In this document: one piece after another, positions 28,058 to 36,106 of the stretch
Layout: each line of letters begins with the position of its first letter
How positions within the stretch are numbered: the stretch's first letter is position 1
Assembly: GCF_014649655.1 (NCBI RefSeq)
Contig: NZ_BMTL01000010.1
Location: forward strand, 124,001 to 188,000
DNA from: Streptomyces humidus
Lineage (GTDB): Bacteria > Actinomycetota > Actinomycetes > Streptomycetales > Streptomycetaceae
Reading direction: 5' to 3'
DNA: 64,000 nucleotides
The notes under the pieces: model-generated
Told to the model about the DNA's origin: nothing
The model's database searches: none
Seen by the model: the letters and a program-made list of their open reading frames with translations, nothing else
Program-made: the position numbers and the translations under genes

Positions 28058-29329
28058 ATGACCACGACGGGGGAAGAGGACACGGCGGCCCGGGGAGGGC
28101 CGTTGTGGTGGAGCAGACGGCGTAGCGCGGCGTTCGACTTGAGCCTGGGGTTCGTGTCCGCCGTGGAGTGTGCGGTGGAGGGTGTTCCCTTCGCGCGGGC
28201 TGCCGGGGTTCCGGTGGCGGTGGGGGTGGTGTTCGGGGCGCTGGCCGGTTCGGTGCTGGTGGGGCGGCGGAAGTGGCCGATCGCGGTGGTGCTGGTGGCG
28301 ATCGCGATCACGCCGGCCCAGATGGGCTATCTGATGGGCATCGTGGGGCTGTACACGCTCGCCGCGTCGGAGTTGCCCCGGCGGATCATCGCCTCGCTGG
28401 CGGGGATGCAGTTGGTGGGGACGTTGATCGTGACGTTCGTGCGGGTGCGGCAGAGCATGGACCAGGGGCGTCTGACCATCGGCGACTGGTTCATCCCGTT
28501 CGCCGCCATCACGGCCTCGCTGGGGCTCACCGCGCCTCCGCTGCTGCTCGGGATGTACGTCGGCGCCCGGCGGCGGCTCATGGAGAGCCTGCGGGAGCGG
28601 GCGGACAGTCTGGAGCGGGAGTTGCAGTTGCTCGCGGAGCGGGCTGAGGAGCGGGCCGAGTGGGCGCGTGGTGAGGAGCGGACGCGGATCGCGCGGGAGA
28701 TGCACGACGTGGTGGCTCATCGGGTGAGCCTGATGGTGGTGCATGCGGCGGCGTTGCAGGCGGTGGCGCGGAAGGATCCGGAGAAGGCCGTGCGCAACGC
28801 GGTGTTGGTGGGGGACATGGGGCGGCAGGCCTTGACCGAGTTGCGGGAGATGCTCGGGGTGTTGCGCAGTGGTGGGCCGGGGGCGCGGGCTGCGTCGGCG
28901 CCGTTGTCGGCGGTGGCCGCGGCGGTGGTGGAGGAGGGGGAGGGGCCTTGTCTGGAGGAGTTGGAGGAGTTGGTGGGGCAGTCGGCGGCTGCGGGGATGG
29001 TGGTGGAGTTGTCGGTGGAGGGTGAGGTGCGGGCGTATGCGCGGGAGGTGGAGCAGACGGCGTACCGGGTGGTGCAGGAGGCGTTGACGAACGTGCACAA
29101 GCACGCGGCGGGGGCGAAGACGCGGGTGCGGTTGGCGCATCGGGTGGCGGAGATCGCGATGCAGGTGGAGAACGGGGCGCCGCCTGAGGTGGGGTCGGTG
29201 GGGTTGCCGTCGGGGGGGAACGGGTTGGTGGGGATGCGGGAGCGGGTGGTGGCGTTGGGCGGTGTGTTCGTGTCGGGGCCGACGGAGTCGGGGGGGTTTC
29301 GGGTGTCTGCGGTGATTCCGGCGTCGTGA
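28058..29329 (+). CDS. orphan sensor histidine kinase (HisKA_3/NarL type)
   Basis: 423 residues. About five N-terminal membrane segments (about 40-170), a helical linker (RERADSLERELQLLAERAEERAEW), the dimerisation/phospho-acceptor box REMHDVVAHRVSLMVVHA (His near 219), and a C-terminal ATPase domain with the N-box NVHKHA and GNGLVGMRER. This type normally phosphorylates a LuxR-type regulator, but no regulator is adjacent. The two LuxR-type regulators in the window (6.8 and 14.6 kb) are far away, and only the second has the receiving Asp. ATG at 28058, with GGGTGGAG upstream. Confidence 0.9.
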   Translation: MTTTGEEDTAARGGPLWWSRRRSAAFDLSLGFVSAVECAVEGVPFARAAGVPVAVGVVFGALAGSVLVGRRKWPIAVVLVAIAITPAQMGYLMGIVGLYTLAASELPRRIIASLAGMQLVGTLIVTFVRVRQSMDQGRLTIGDWFIPFAAITASLGLTAPPLLLGMYVGARRRLMESLRERADSLERELQLLAERAEERAEWARGEERTRIAREMHDVVAHRVSLMVVHAAALQAVARKDPEKAVRNAVLVGDMGRQALTELREMLGVLRSGGPGARAASAPLSAVAAAVVEEGEGPCLEELEELVGQSAAAGMVVELSVEGEVRAYAREVEQTAYRVVQEALTNVHKHAAGAKTRVRLAHRVAEIAMQVENGAPPEVGSVGLPSGGNGLVGMRERVVALGGVFVSGPTESGGFRVSAVIPAS

Positions 29330-29333
29330 CTCC

Positions 29334-29430
29334 GGCGTCGTGATTCCGAGGTCGTGGCTCTGGGGCGTGCTTGCGGCGTCGTGATTCCGAGGTCGTGGCT
29401 CTGGGGCGTGCTTGCGGCGTCGTGACTCCG
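29334..29430. repeat. 41-base tandem repeat behind the histidine kinase
   Basis: A 41-base unit beginning GGCGTCGTGATTCCGAGG is repeated exactly at 29334-29374 and 29375-29415, followed by a partial third copy to 29430. The unit itself looks like the kinase gene end (GGCGTCGTGACTCC), so it probably arose by slippage from the 3' end. Confidence 0.9.
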
Positions 29431-29510
29431 GGGTCGCGGCTCCGGCGTCGTGGCTCGTGGCTCCGGTGTGATCGGCGCGGCGTGGGCCGGGCTCCGGGTG
29501 GGGGTCGGGG

Positions 29511-30005
29511 TCAGTTCGCGGTGAGGCGGGTGGGTTCCATGCCGGTCGTGAGGGTGCCGAGGGCTTGGTCGATGTCGGGGCCGAGGTACCAGTCGCCGGT
29601 GTGGTCGAGGGCGTAGACGCGGCCTTCGGCGTCGATGGCGAGGAGGGAGTGGGTGTCGGTTTCGGTGCCGAGGGGGGCGACGTCGGTGTCGAGGGAGCGG
29701 CTGAGGTCGGCGAGGGTGCGGGTGAGGTGGAGGCCGTGGAGGGGGTCGAGGTGGAGGGTGGTGGGGGCGATCTGGCGGCCCGGTCCGGCGGGGGTGATGG
29801 TGAGTCCGCCGAATTCGGCCCAGGCTTCGACGGCGGCGGGGAAGACGGCGTGGCGGTGGCCGGCGGGTGAGGTGTGGGCGCGGAGGGCGTCGGCCCAGAT
29901 CTCGGCTTGTCTGATGTCCCAGCGTCCGGGTTGCCAGCCGGCGGCGCGCAGGGCGGCGTCGACGGGTACGGGGAAGCGCGTGGTGGAGGTGCGGTCGGGG
30001 TGCAT
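29511..30005 (-). CDS. SUKH-3 family immunity-type protein
   Basis: 164 residues, soluble. The pattern AALRAAGWQPGRWDIRQAEIWADALRA, then AVEAWAEFGGLTIT, LHLDPLHG and a late AIDAEGRVYALDHTGDWYLGPDIDQALGTL is the SUKH-3 domain (GW-pGR near the start, EFGGL in the middle, GRVY and a GxxxxxAL end). SUKH proteins neutralise nucleic-acid-targeting toxins in polymorphic toxin systems. It begins 75 bases after the YwqJ-type deaminase gene on the same strand, the classical toxin-then-immunity order. Which toxin it binds is inference from position. Confidence 0.85.
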   Translation of the reverse strand: MHPDRTSTTRFPVPVDAALRAAGWQPGRWDIRQAEIWADALRAHTSPAGHRHAVFPAAVEAWAEFGGLTITPAGPGRQIAPTTLHLDPLHGLHLTRTLADLSRSLDTDVAPLGTETDTHSLLAIDAEGRVYALDHTGDWYLGPDIDQALGTLTTGMEPTRLTAN

Positions 30006-30080
30006 CTGCCCTTCGTTCGTCGTGCTGGCGGTGCGTGGCCGGGTGGGGAGGGTGTGGGGGTGCCGGCCTGGGTGTGTGGG

Positions 30081-30665
30081 TCAGTCGGCGGTGGTGGGGT
30101 CGACGATGCGAACGCCGAAGTGGGCGCTGAGGGCGGTGCAGGCCCGGCAGGGGGTGGCGAAGCCGCCGTGGAGGGGGTCGCCGTCCTCGCGGATGTGGCG
30201 GGTGGTGAGTTTGGCTTGTTTCAGTGTCTTGCGGGCTTCGCCGTTGGTCATGGGGCGGCGGGCGGCGCGTCTGCTGCGGGCGGCGTCGGCGGCGGCGATG
30301 TGGCGGGAGATGAGGAGCGCTTCGGCGCAGCGGCCGGTGAAGCGGTCGCGTCCGGCGCTGGGGAGGGTGTCGAGGAAGTCCTGGACGAGGGGGTGCAGGG
30401 GCGGGGGCTGGTCCCCGCGGGCGGCGGTGCCGGTGAGGGTGGCCCCACGGACGGAGAGGGCGGCGGCGACGGTGGGGAGTATGCCGTCGCGGCGGTGGAG
30501 CAGGGTGGGGGTCCGGGGGGCTTCGGCGCTGGACCAGCCGATGCGGGGGTCGCCGGTGGAGGTGTGGCGGGTGTCGGCGGTGAGGGCGGTGTGGTGGTCG
30601 CCCGTGGTGGGGTGGTGCAGGTCGTCCGGCCTGCCGGTGTGTGACCCCGTCTGCGTCGCGTTCAT
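30081..30665 (-). CDS. YwqJ-type nucleic-acid/nucleotide deaminase domain protein
   Basis: 194 residues. The C-terminal half carries the deaminase signature: GRCAEALLIS (zinc ligand Cys113 and catalytic Glu115) and PCRACTALSAHFGV (Cys173, Cys176). The first 100 residues are polar and Pro/Thr-rich, with no signal peptide, membrane helix or secretion module. YwqJ-like deaminases are known as toxin domains in polymorphic toxins and are also found as free-standing proteins in Streptomyces. All zinc and catalytic positions are intact. ATG at 30665 follows GAGGGGAAAG. The gene is upstream of SUKH-3 and divergent from the WHH/SUKH gene. Confidence 0.82.
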   Translation of the reverse strand: MNATQTGSHTGRPDDLHHPTTGDHHTALTADTRHTSTGDPRIGWSSAEAPRTPTLLHRRDGILPTVAAALSVRGATLTGTAARGDQPPPLHPLVQDFLDTLPSAGRDRFTGRCAEALLISRHIAAADAARSRRAARRPMTNGEARKTLKQAKLTTRHIREDGDPLHGGFATPCRACTALSAHFGVRIVDPTTAD

Positions 30666-30971
30666 GATCGCTTTCCCCTCGCGTGCATCCCCCGGAAGGT
30701 CTCAGAGTGCCAAACGGCGTGGCGGGTGGGGAAGCTGGGCGGTGCGACACGCCCGTGTTCGGGCTGGCTGTCACGGCAGGGTGACGGCTGGTCACGGAAG
30801 CGGAGGGCCGGTGACCGCTGTCGTCGTACCGCATAGGCTGTCGCCACCGTGAGCGCGCGGTTGACGCGCGTTGGCGATTGTTGAAGACAGTCGATACGGG
30901 GCGTGGCGGGCCGGTTCGCAAGCGGAACGGGTCGCTGCGGGCCGTACAGAGTGCCGCAGGGGGCAACCGCC
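30666..30971. promoter_or_regulatory. divergent intergenic region of the deaminase/SUKH cluster
   Basis: 306 bases without a gene. It contains the promoters for both halves of the cluster. GTCACGGCAGGGTGACGGCTGGTCACGG in pieces (three GTGAC/GTCAC elements at about 30770-30797) is a possible operator. A TTGACG hexamer at 30861-30866 could be a -35 element for the rightward operon, but I cannot find a matching -10 at normal spacing. Confidence 0.45.
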
Positions 30972-31970
30972 ATGACTACAGGTCGGCTCGGGCAGCAGGC
31001 CGCGCCGCCGAACGCGGCCTATGCCGGGCAGGTCGTGCATTTCCCGGATCCGGTCCGGGCGGCACGGCACCCGAGGGGTGTGCGCGTGGACGAGCGGGGT
31101 TACCCGGATTTCTCGTCGTACGCGCGCGCGGTCGCGGAGATCGCGGATCCGCCGGAGGGTTTCGGCGTGGACGAGTTGCGGTTGACGGACTACGTGTCGG
31201 CGAACGCGGCGTCGGCGGCTTCGGGGCACGAGCTGTGGGACACGGTGTCCGCGGTGGCGACGCCGCACGGCTGGACGTGGCATCACGTGGCGGGTTCGCG
31301 GCGGCTGGAGCTGGTGCCGGTCGAGGTGAAGGCGTTGCTGCGGCATCACGGTGGGGTGTCGACGGCTGTGGTGGATCAGTCGAAGCGGGGGACGCGTCCG
31401 TTGCAGGAGACGCGTCCGGCGCACTTCCGGCTGCCGAAGTCGGGTGTGGCGGTGACGGAGCAGCAGGTGCAGGGGGTCGAGGAGGATCTGGGGTACCGGT
31501 TGCCGGGTGCGTATCGGTCGTTCCTGAAGGCGGCGGGCGGTTGTGCGCCGGTGGGCGCGGCGTTGGACGCGGAGCTGGGGCTGCTGGTGGACCAGCCGTT
31601 CTTCACGGTGCGGGACGAGGCTGCGGTCAACGACCTGGTGTATGTGAACAAGTGTCTGCGTGATCATCTGACGAAGGACTATCTGGGCGTCGGTTTCGTG
31701 CAGGGCGGGCTGCTGGCCGTGAAGGTGCGGGGTGAGCGGGCGGGTTCGGTGTGGTTCTGTGCGTACGACGACGTGCGGGACGTGGATCCGGGGTGGTCGC
31801 CGGCGGAGCGCGTGGAGCGGTTGCTTCTGCCGTGCGGTGAGGACTTCGACGTCTTCCTGTCGCGATTGGCCGGTAGTCCGCCGGAGCTGGAGACGGTGGC
31901 GAATCTGATGGTGGACGGCGGGTTCGCGAGGGCGGTCCCGGTGTCGTCCTTGTCGTCCGCGGGAGAGTGA
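30972..31970 (+). CDS. WHH/HNH-type nuclease domain fused to a SMI1/KNR4 (SUKH) domain
   Basis: 332 residues. Region about 40-135 resembles the WHH branch of HNH/Endo VII nucleases: YPDFSSYA, then HGWTWHHVAGSRRLELVPVEVKALLRHHGGVS (in pieces W103-H104-H105, LVP 114-116, HHGG 125-128). The His usually found after LVP is Val/Lys here, so activity may be altered. From about 155 to 300 is a SUKH/SMI1 domain (VTEQQVQGVEEDLGYRLPGAYRSFLKAAGG, then GVGFVQGGLLAV). Toxin-type and immunity-type domains are thus in one chain. No signal peptide. ATG 30972 follows AGGGGGC. Eight bases separate it from the next gene. Confidence 0.78.
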   Translation: MTTGRLGQQAAPPNAAYAGQVVHFPDPVRAARHPRGVRVDERGYPDFSSYARAVAEIADPPEGFGVDELRLTDYVSANAASAASGHELWDTVSAVATPHGWTWHHVAGSRRLELVPVEVKALLRHHGGVSTAVVDQSKRGTRPLQETRPAHFRLPKSGVAVTEQQVQGVEEDLGYRLPGAYRSFLKAAGGCAPVGAALDAELGLLVDQPFFTVRDEAAVNDLVYVNKCLRDHLTKDYLGVGFVQGGLLAVKVRGERAGSVWFCAYDDVRDVDPGWSPAERVERLLLPCGEDFDVFLSRLAGSPPELETVANLMVDGGFARAVPVSSLSSAGE

Positions 31971-31978
31971 GCTGAACG

Positions 31979-34912
31979 ATGGTGACGTTCGCGCAGGCGC
32001 AGGAGCGCGCCGAAGAGTGGGTCAACGGGGATGTGCCGGCGTATCAGCACCGTGAGGTGCGGGTGCGTGAGTTCGGGCTGGGGTTCGTGGTGTGGGCCGA
32101 GGACCGGGCGGAGGGGCCGCGTTCGGACGGGGGCGCGCAGCGGCTGGTGATCGCCCGGGACAGCGGGGAGGCCACGTTGTGGCCGGCGGCGCCGGTGGGT
32201 GAGGTGATCCGCCGGTACGAGGAGGAGTACGGCCGGCCGGACGGTCCCGCCGACGCGGTGCCGGCGCCTGCGGCGCGGGTGGATCTGAACCAGACGTCGT
32301 TCCTGCTGTCGCCGCCGGAGTGGTTGCAGGAGGCGGCGGACAAGTTGGGTGTCACGGACGGGCGGGACGCCGGTCCGGGTGACGGCCGTGACGGCGGCAG
32401 TGGCGGTGGCGGTGGCGGTGGCGTCGGTGAGGCCGTGGAGCCGGCCGCGGCCGCGTCCGTGGTGACGGGTTCGGGTTCCGGTCCGGGTGTCTCGGGTGTC
32501 CCGGCCGGGGACGGCGCGGGCGCTCCGGCGGGTGTGCCGGGTGGTGGTGATCCTTCGCTTCCCCGTACGCAGGCCGGGGTGCCCGGGAGCGGGTATCCGG
32601 AGACGCGGGGCGGGGTGCCCTCGGGTGCCGGTGCGGGTGCGGGTGCCCGCGCGGCTTCGGCGGCTGCTGCTCCCGCTCCGGCGGGGGCGACGCCGTGGGC
32701 GGGGACGGACACCAACGGCGACGCGGGTGACGACCGTTCCGTTCCGCTGCCCGCGACGGTGTTCGCGCCGCCGCTGAGCGGCTCCGACGACGACGAGGCG
32801 GTGCCGCCGTCGGCGGCCTCGGACGCCAAGACGGCGCTGATGTCCGGCGGCAGCCGGCTTCCGGCCACTGCGGTCTCGCCCCCGCTCGACGCGACGAGCC
32901 CGGGTGGCCAGGGAGGTCACGGCGGCCCCGGCGGGGCGGGCGGCGGCTCGGGTGCGCCTGGTTCGCCGGGCGGGCCGGCTGCCGCGTCGTACGGCTATCC
33001 GCAAGGGCCCGGTGGGGCTGGTGCGACGGGTGCGGCCGGTGGGCCGGGGACTCCGCCTCCGGCGGGTCCGCAGGGGCCGCCCGCGCCCGGCGGTTCGTCC
33101 TACGGCCGTCCGCAGGGAGCGGGGGACGTCCAGCCTCCCGCTGCCGGGGCTCCGGGTTCGCCGGCGCGGCCGCTCGCGCCGAACGCCGGTGACATCGCCG
33201 ACGCCGCCACCAGCAAGGCCGCGCCGCCTCCGCGTCGGGCGCGTGGCGGAGGGGCGGTGCCGCCGCCTCCGCCGGGTGCTCCCGGAGCGCCGGGTGCGCG
33301 TCCGGGCGGCATGCCGCCGCCCCCCTCCTCCGGACCGGGCGCGCCGGGCGCTCCCGGAACTCCCGGCGCTCCGGGTGCTCCAGCGGGCGGTTATGTGCCC
33401 ACGCAGCTGGTGTCCGCCCTGGGATCCGACGGGCCGGGTGCGCCGCAGCCGCCGGGTGTCCCCGGAGCAGCCGGTGCGCCGAGCGCGCCGGCCGGGCCGA
33501 ACCCGCCCGGGGGCACGCCACCCGGCGGTGTTCACCATGCCGCGACGATGCTGGCCGACCCTGGTCGGATGGGCCCGGGCGCCGGGGGCGCTCCGCAGCC
33601 GCCGGGTCCTCCCGGCGGCCCCGGTGCGCAGCAGGCCCCGGGCGGGCCCGGCGTGCACGGCACCGGGCCCGGCGGGTCGGGTGCGCCGGGTGCGGTTCAC
33701 CAAGCTCGGACGATGCTGGCCGGCCCTGCGCAGGGCGGCCCCGGCGTGCCTCCGCCGCCGCAGGTCCCCGGCGTTCCCGGTTTCCCCGGCGCTCCTGGCG
33801 GCCCCGGTGCGGCCCACGGTGCGCCCGGTATGCCGCCGGGTGTCCCCCGGCCGCCGATGCCTCCGGGTGCGATGCCGCCGCCGGGCGGCCCGGTGCCGGG
33901 GCAGCCGCCGGCGTACGGGTATCCGCAGCAGCAGGGGCTGCCGACGGTGGGCCCGGGTTACCAGGCGGTGCTGCGCTATCGCGCGCAGGACGGTTCGGAG
34001 CAGCAGCTGATCCGGCGTTCGGCGCCGGGGACGCCGCACCCGGAATGGCAGATCTTCCACGAACTGCGGGCGATGAACGTGCCGCCGGACCAGGTGCTGG
34101 AGCTGCACACGGAGTTGGAGTCGTGCGAGCTGCCGGGGGCGTACTGCGCGCGGATGATCCGGGAGCAGTGGCCGCAGGCGAGGATCACGAGCATCGCTCC
34201 GTACGGCACGGATCACGCCAGCCGGCAGCAGGGCATGCAGCAACTGCTCGCGCATCAGGGCGAGTTGCACCAGGTGGCGGACGGGCCCGCGCGTCCGGCG
34301 CCGGTGCGTGCGCCGTTGCCGCCGGTGCAGCCCCTGCCGCCGGTTCCGCCGGAGGCGGTCGGGCAGGAGCTGGCGGCGGTGTTCGGGCCGGGGGTGTTCC
34401 GGTTCGAGCAGGCGGCGGTGTCGCGGCAGGGCGTGCCGCCGATCGTGGCGCACACGTTGGTGGTCGCCGGTCTGCCGGCGGACATGGGGCCGTTCTTCTG
34501 GGCGCAGGCCCAGCCGGGGCGGCCGGTGCCGACGCTGGCGGAGCTGGCGGCGGAACGGGGCGTCCAGCCCGCCCCGGACGCGGGTTCGTACCTTGTCATG
34601 GGCAGTGACTTCGGCAAGGCGATCTGCGTGCAGTACGGGACGGCGAACATCGTGGCCGTGCCGGTGGAGGCCGGGCCGGGCGGCGGATCGGTGCCGCCGC
34701 AGTTCGTGAACACGGGGCTGCCGGAGTTCGCGCGCTGTCTGGCGCTGCTCGGGCGGATGTGGCGGCTGCGGTTCGGCCTGAACCAGGAGCAGGCGGGGCG
34801 CTGGACCGTCGACTTCCAGGCGCAGTTGGCCGCGCTGGACCCGGCGGCGCTGGGTTCGCCGGAGAGCTGGTGGTCGGTGCTGCTGGAGGAGATGTGGGAC
34901 GGGCTGCTGTGA
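31979..34912 (+). CDS. multidomain deaminase / SUKH-4 protein with long Pro-Gly-rich linker
   Basis: 977 residues. About 1-90 is an Imm35/YrhB-like domain (TFAQAQERAEEWVN...GLGFVVWAE). About 115-660 is low complexity: Gly, Pro, Ala and collagen-like [10 protein letters not shown], with recurring KTALMSGG, HHAATMLADP and HQARTMLAGP elements. About 662-765 is a deaminase-like domain: HPEWQIFHELR (H-x-E near 686-688), then HTELESCELPGAYCARMI (Cys716, Cys723). About 790-977 is a SUKH-4 domain (VVAGLPADMGPFFW, YLVMGSDFGKAICVQ, PQFVNTGLPEFARCLALL). No membrane helix. Translationally close to the WHH/SUKH gene. The Imm35 call is the least certain. Confidence 0.75.
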   Translation: MVTFAQAQERAEEWVNGDVPAYQHREVRVREFGLGFVVWAEDRAEGPRSDGGAQRLVIARDSGEATLWPAAPVGEVIRRYEEEYGRPDGPADAVPAPAARVDLNQTSFLLSPPEWLQEAADKLGVTDGRDAGPGDGRDGGSGGGGGGGVGEAVEPAAAASVVTGSGSGPGVSGVPAGDGAGAPAGVPGGGDPSLPRTQAGVPGSGYPETRGGVPSGAGAGAGARAASAAAAPAPAGATPWAGTDTNGDAGDDRSVPLPATVFAPPLSGSDDDEAVPPSAASDAKTALMSGGSRLPATAVSPPLDATSPGGQGGHGGPGGAGGGSGAPGSPGGPAAASYGYPQGPGGAGATGAAGGPGTPPPAGPQGPPAPGGSSYGRPQGAGDVQPPAAGAPGSPARPLAPNAGDIADAATSKAAPPPRRARGGGAVPPPPPGAPGAPGARPGGMPPPPSSGPGAPGAPGTPGAPGAPAGGYVPTQLVSALGSDGPGAPQPPGVPGAAGAPSAPAGPNPPGGTPPGGVHHAATMLADPGRMGPGAGGAPQPPGPPGGPGAQQAPGGPGVHGTGPGGSGAPGAVHQARTMLAGPAQGGPGVPPPPQVPGVPGFPGAPGGPGAAHGAPGMPPGVPRPPMPPGAMPPPGGPVPGQPPAYGYPQQQGLPTVGPGYQAVLRYRAQDGSEQQLIRRSAPGTPHPEWQIFHELRAMNVPPDQVLELHTELESCELPGAYCARMIREQWPQARITSIAPYGTDHASRQQGMQQLLAHQGELHQVADGPARPAPVRAPLPPVQPLPPVPPEAVGQELAAVFGPGVFRFEQAAVSRQGVPPIVAHTLVVAGLPADMGPFFWAQAQPGRPVPTLAELAAERGVQPAPDAGSYLVMGSDFGKAICVQYGTANIVAVPVEAGPGGGSVPPQFVNTGLPEFARCLALLGRMWRLRFGLNQEQAGRWTVDFQAQLAALDPAALGSPESWWSVLLEEMWDGLL

Positions 34913-34957
34913 CGGGCGGCCGCTGACCCGCGGACGGTCGAGCGGGTGACGCGCGAG

Positions 34958-34993
34958 GGGCCGGGACCCGGTCGGAGGACAGGGTCCCGGCCC
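34958..34993 (+). terminator. terminator of the WHH/SUKH operon
   Basis: GGGCCGGGACCC pairs with GGGTCCCGGCCC (12 perfect pairs) around a 12-base loop, followed by TTCC, 46 bases after the stop. Confidence 0.82.
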
Positions 34994-35196
34994 TTCCGTG
35001 CGTTCGGCGCAGCCCTTCCGTGCATTCGGTTCGGCCCCCACGTTCGGCGCAGCCCCGTCTGTGTCAGGGGCCGGCTCCGCCGGCGCTGGGGTCGGCCCTG
35101 ACCTGTGCGCGGAGTGTCGCGTTATGAACACTTCCATCCGATCCATCAAGATATGCGCGAAATCATCGTGTCCGTCTGGTGGTGAGGGGTTCAAGG

Positions 35197-36081
35197 ATGA
35201 GCAGCGCATCGGTGTCACCGCCCGGGTTCGTGACCGTTCGCGGCCGTGGTTACCGGCCCGAACAGGTGGAGGCGTACACCGCCGCGCTCTGCGCCGACCG
35301 GGACGCCGCGTGGGAGCGGGCCGCGCGACTCACCGTCCTCGCCAGGGAGATGGAGGAGGAGGCCGAGCAGTTGCGCGCGGTCGTGACCCAGCTCGCGCCG
35401 CAGACGTACGACTCGCTGGGGGAGCGCGCACGGCGTGTCCTCCAGCTCGCGGTCGAAGAGGCGGCGGACGTCCGCGAGAACGCGCGGTGTGCCGCGCTGG
35501 AGGACGTCGCGTACGCCGAGACGTGCGCCCTCGATGTGCGCCGGGCGGCCCAGGAGGAGGCGGACGCGTTGCGCGCGGAGGCCGAGGACCGCGCCCGTCA
35601 GCGGTTGCTCGCGGCGCGCGCCGAGGCCGACGAGATCCGCGTCGGTGCCCGGCGTGAGGTGAAGGAGTACCGCGGGGAGGCGCTGGCCGCCCTGCGCGAG
35701 GTGCGCCAGCGCACCGTGGCCGTGCTCGCCGAGCAGGAGAAGGAGCAGGCCGAGCGGTGGGCCGCGGCGGAGCGCGAGGTGGCCGAGCGGACCGCGGCAC
35801 TGGACGCCCGGTACGCCGTGGCCGTGGCCGACGCCGAGGCGGCGTTGTCCGAGGCCGCGCAGGCTTTCGCCGAGGCGGAGGAGTCGGCCCGGCGCGATCA
35901 GGAGGAGGCACACGCGCGTGCCGCCGAGATTCTCGCCGAGGCGCGCACCCGCGAGGAGCGCACCGAGCGGGAGACGGAGCGGGTGCTGCGGGAACACGGC
36001 GCGCGCGGGGAGGACGTGCAGGCCCACATGGACCACGTCCGCAACAGCCTCTCCGCGCTCACCGGCCGCACAGCCGACTGA
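35197..36081 (+). CDS. DivIVA-like coiled-coil protein
   Basis: 294 residues, almost entirely charged and helical. The N-terminus FVTVRGRGYRPEQVEAYTAALCADRDAAWERAARL (about 12-46, in pieces) resembles the DivIVA membrane-binding segment (GYRPEQVDAY), followed by long Ala/Glu/Arg heptads to about residue 285. Streptomyces has several such proteins in polar growth and cytoskeletal roles; this one is often labelled a cellulose-binding protein, a name without functional support. Start 35197 follows GGTTCAAGG-type sequence; an in-frame GTG at 35179 is the alternative. An AT-richer stretch lies just upstream and probably holds the promoter. Confidence 0.78.
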   Translation: MSSASVSPPGFVTVRGRGYRPEQVEAYTAALCADRDAAWERAARLTVLAREMEEEAEQLRAVVTQLAPQTYDSLGERARRVLQLAVEEAADVRENARCAALEDVAYAETCALDVRRAAQEEADALRAEAEDRARQRLLAARAEADEIRVGARREVKEYRGEALAALREVRQRTVAVLAEQEKEQAERWAAAEREVAERTAALDARYAVAVADAEAALSEAAQAFAEAEESARRDQEEAHARAAEILAEARTREERTERETERVLREHGARGEDVQAHMDHVRNSLSALTGRTAD

Positions 36082-36106
36082 AGTGGTACAGCCGACTGAA
36101 GTGGCC
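36071..36106. repeat. 18-base tandem duplication over the stop of the coiled-coil gene
   Basis: CAGCCGACTGAAGTGGTA and CAGCCGACTGAAGTGGCC are adjacent 18-base copies. Decayed copies (GGCCGACCGGCGTGG, GGCCGACTGACATGG) continue to about 36170. The gene's own TGA lies inside the first copy, so the 3' end has been amplified. Confidence 0.8.

Noticed and set aside
32370..33960. Repetitive Gly/Pro DNA considered as a CRISPR or satellite array
   Set aside because: The repeats are in-frame codons of a coding linker with no constant repeat/variable spacer pattern.
31679..35218. Minus-strand open frame of 1179 codons opposite the SUKH-4 fusion
   Set aside because: Arg-rich shadow of a Gly/Pro-rich gene; no domain, no start signal.
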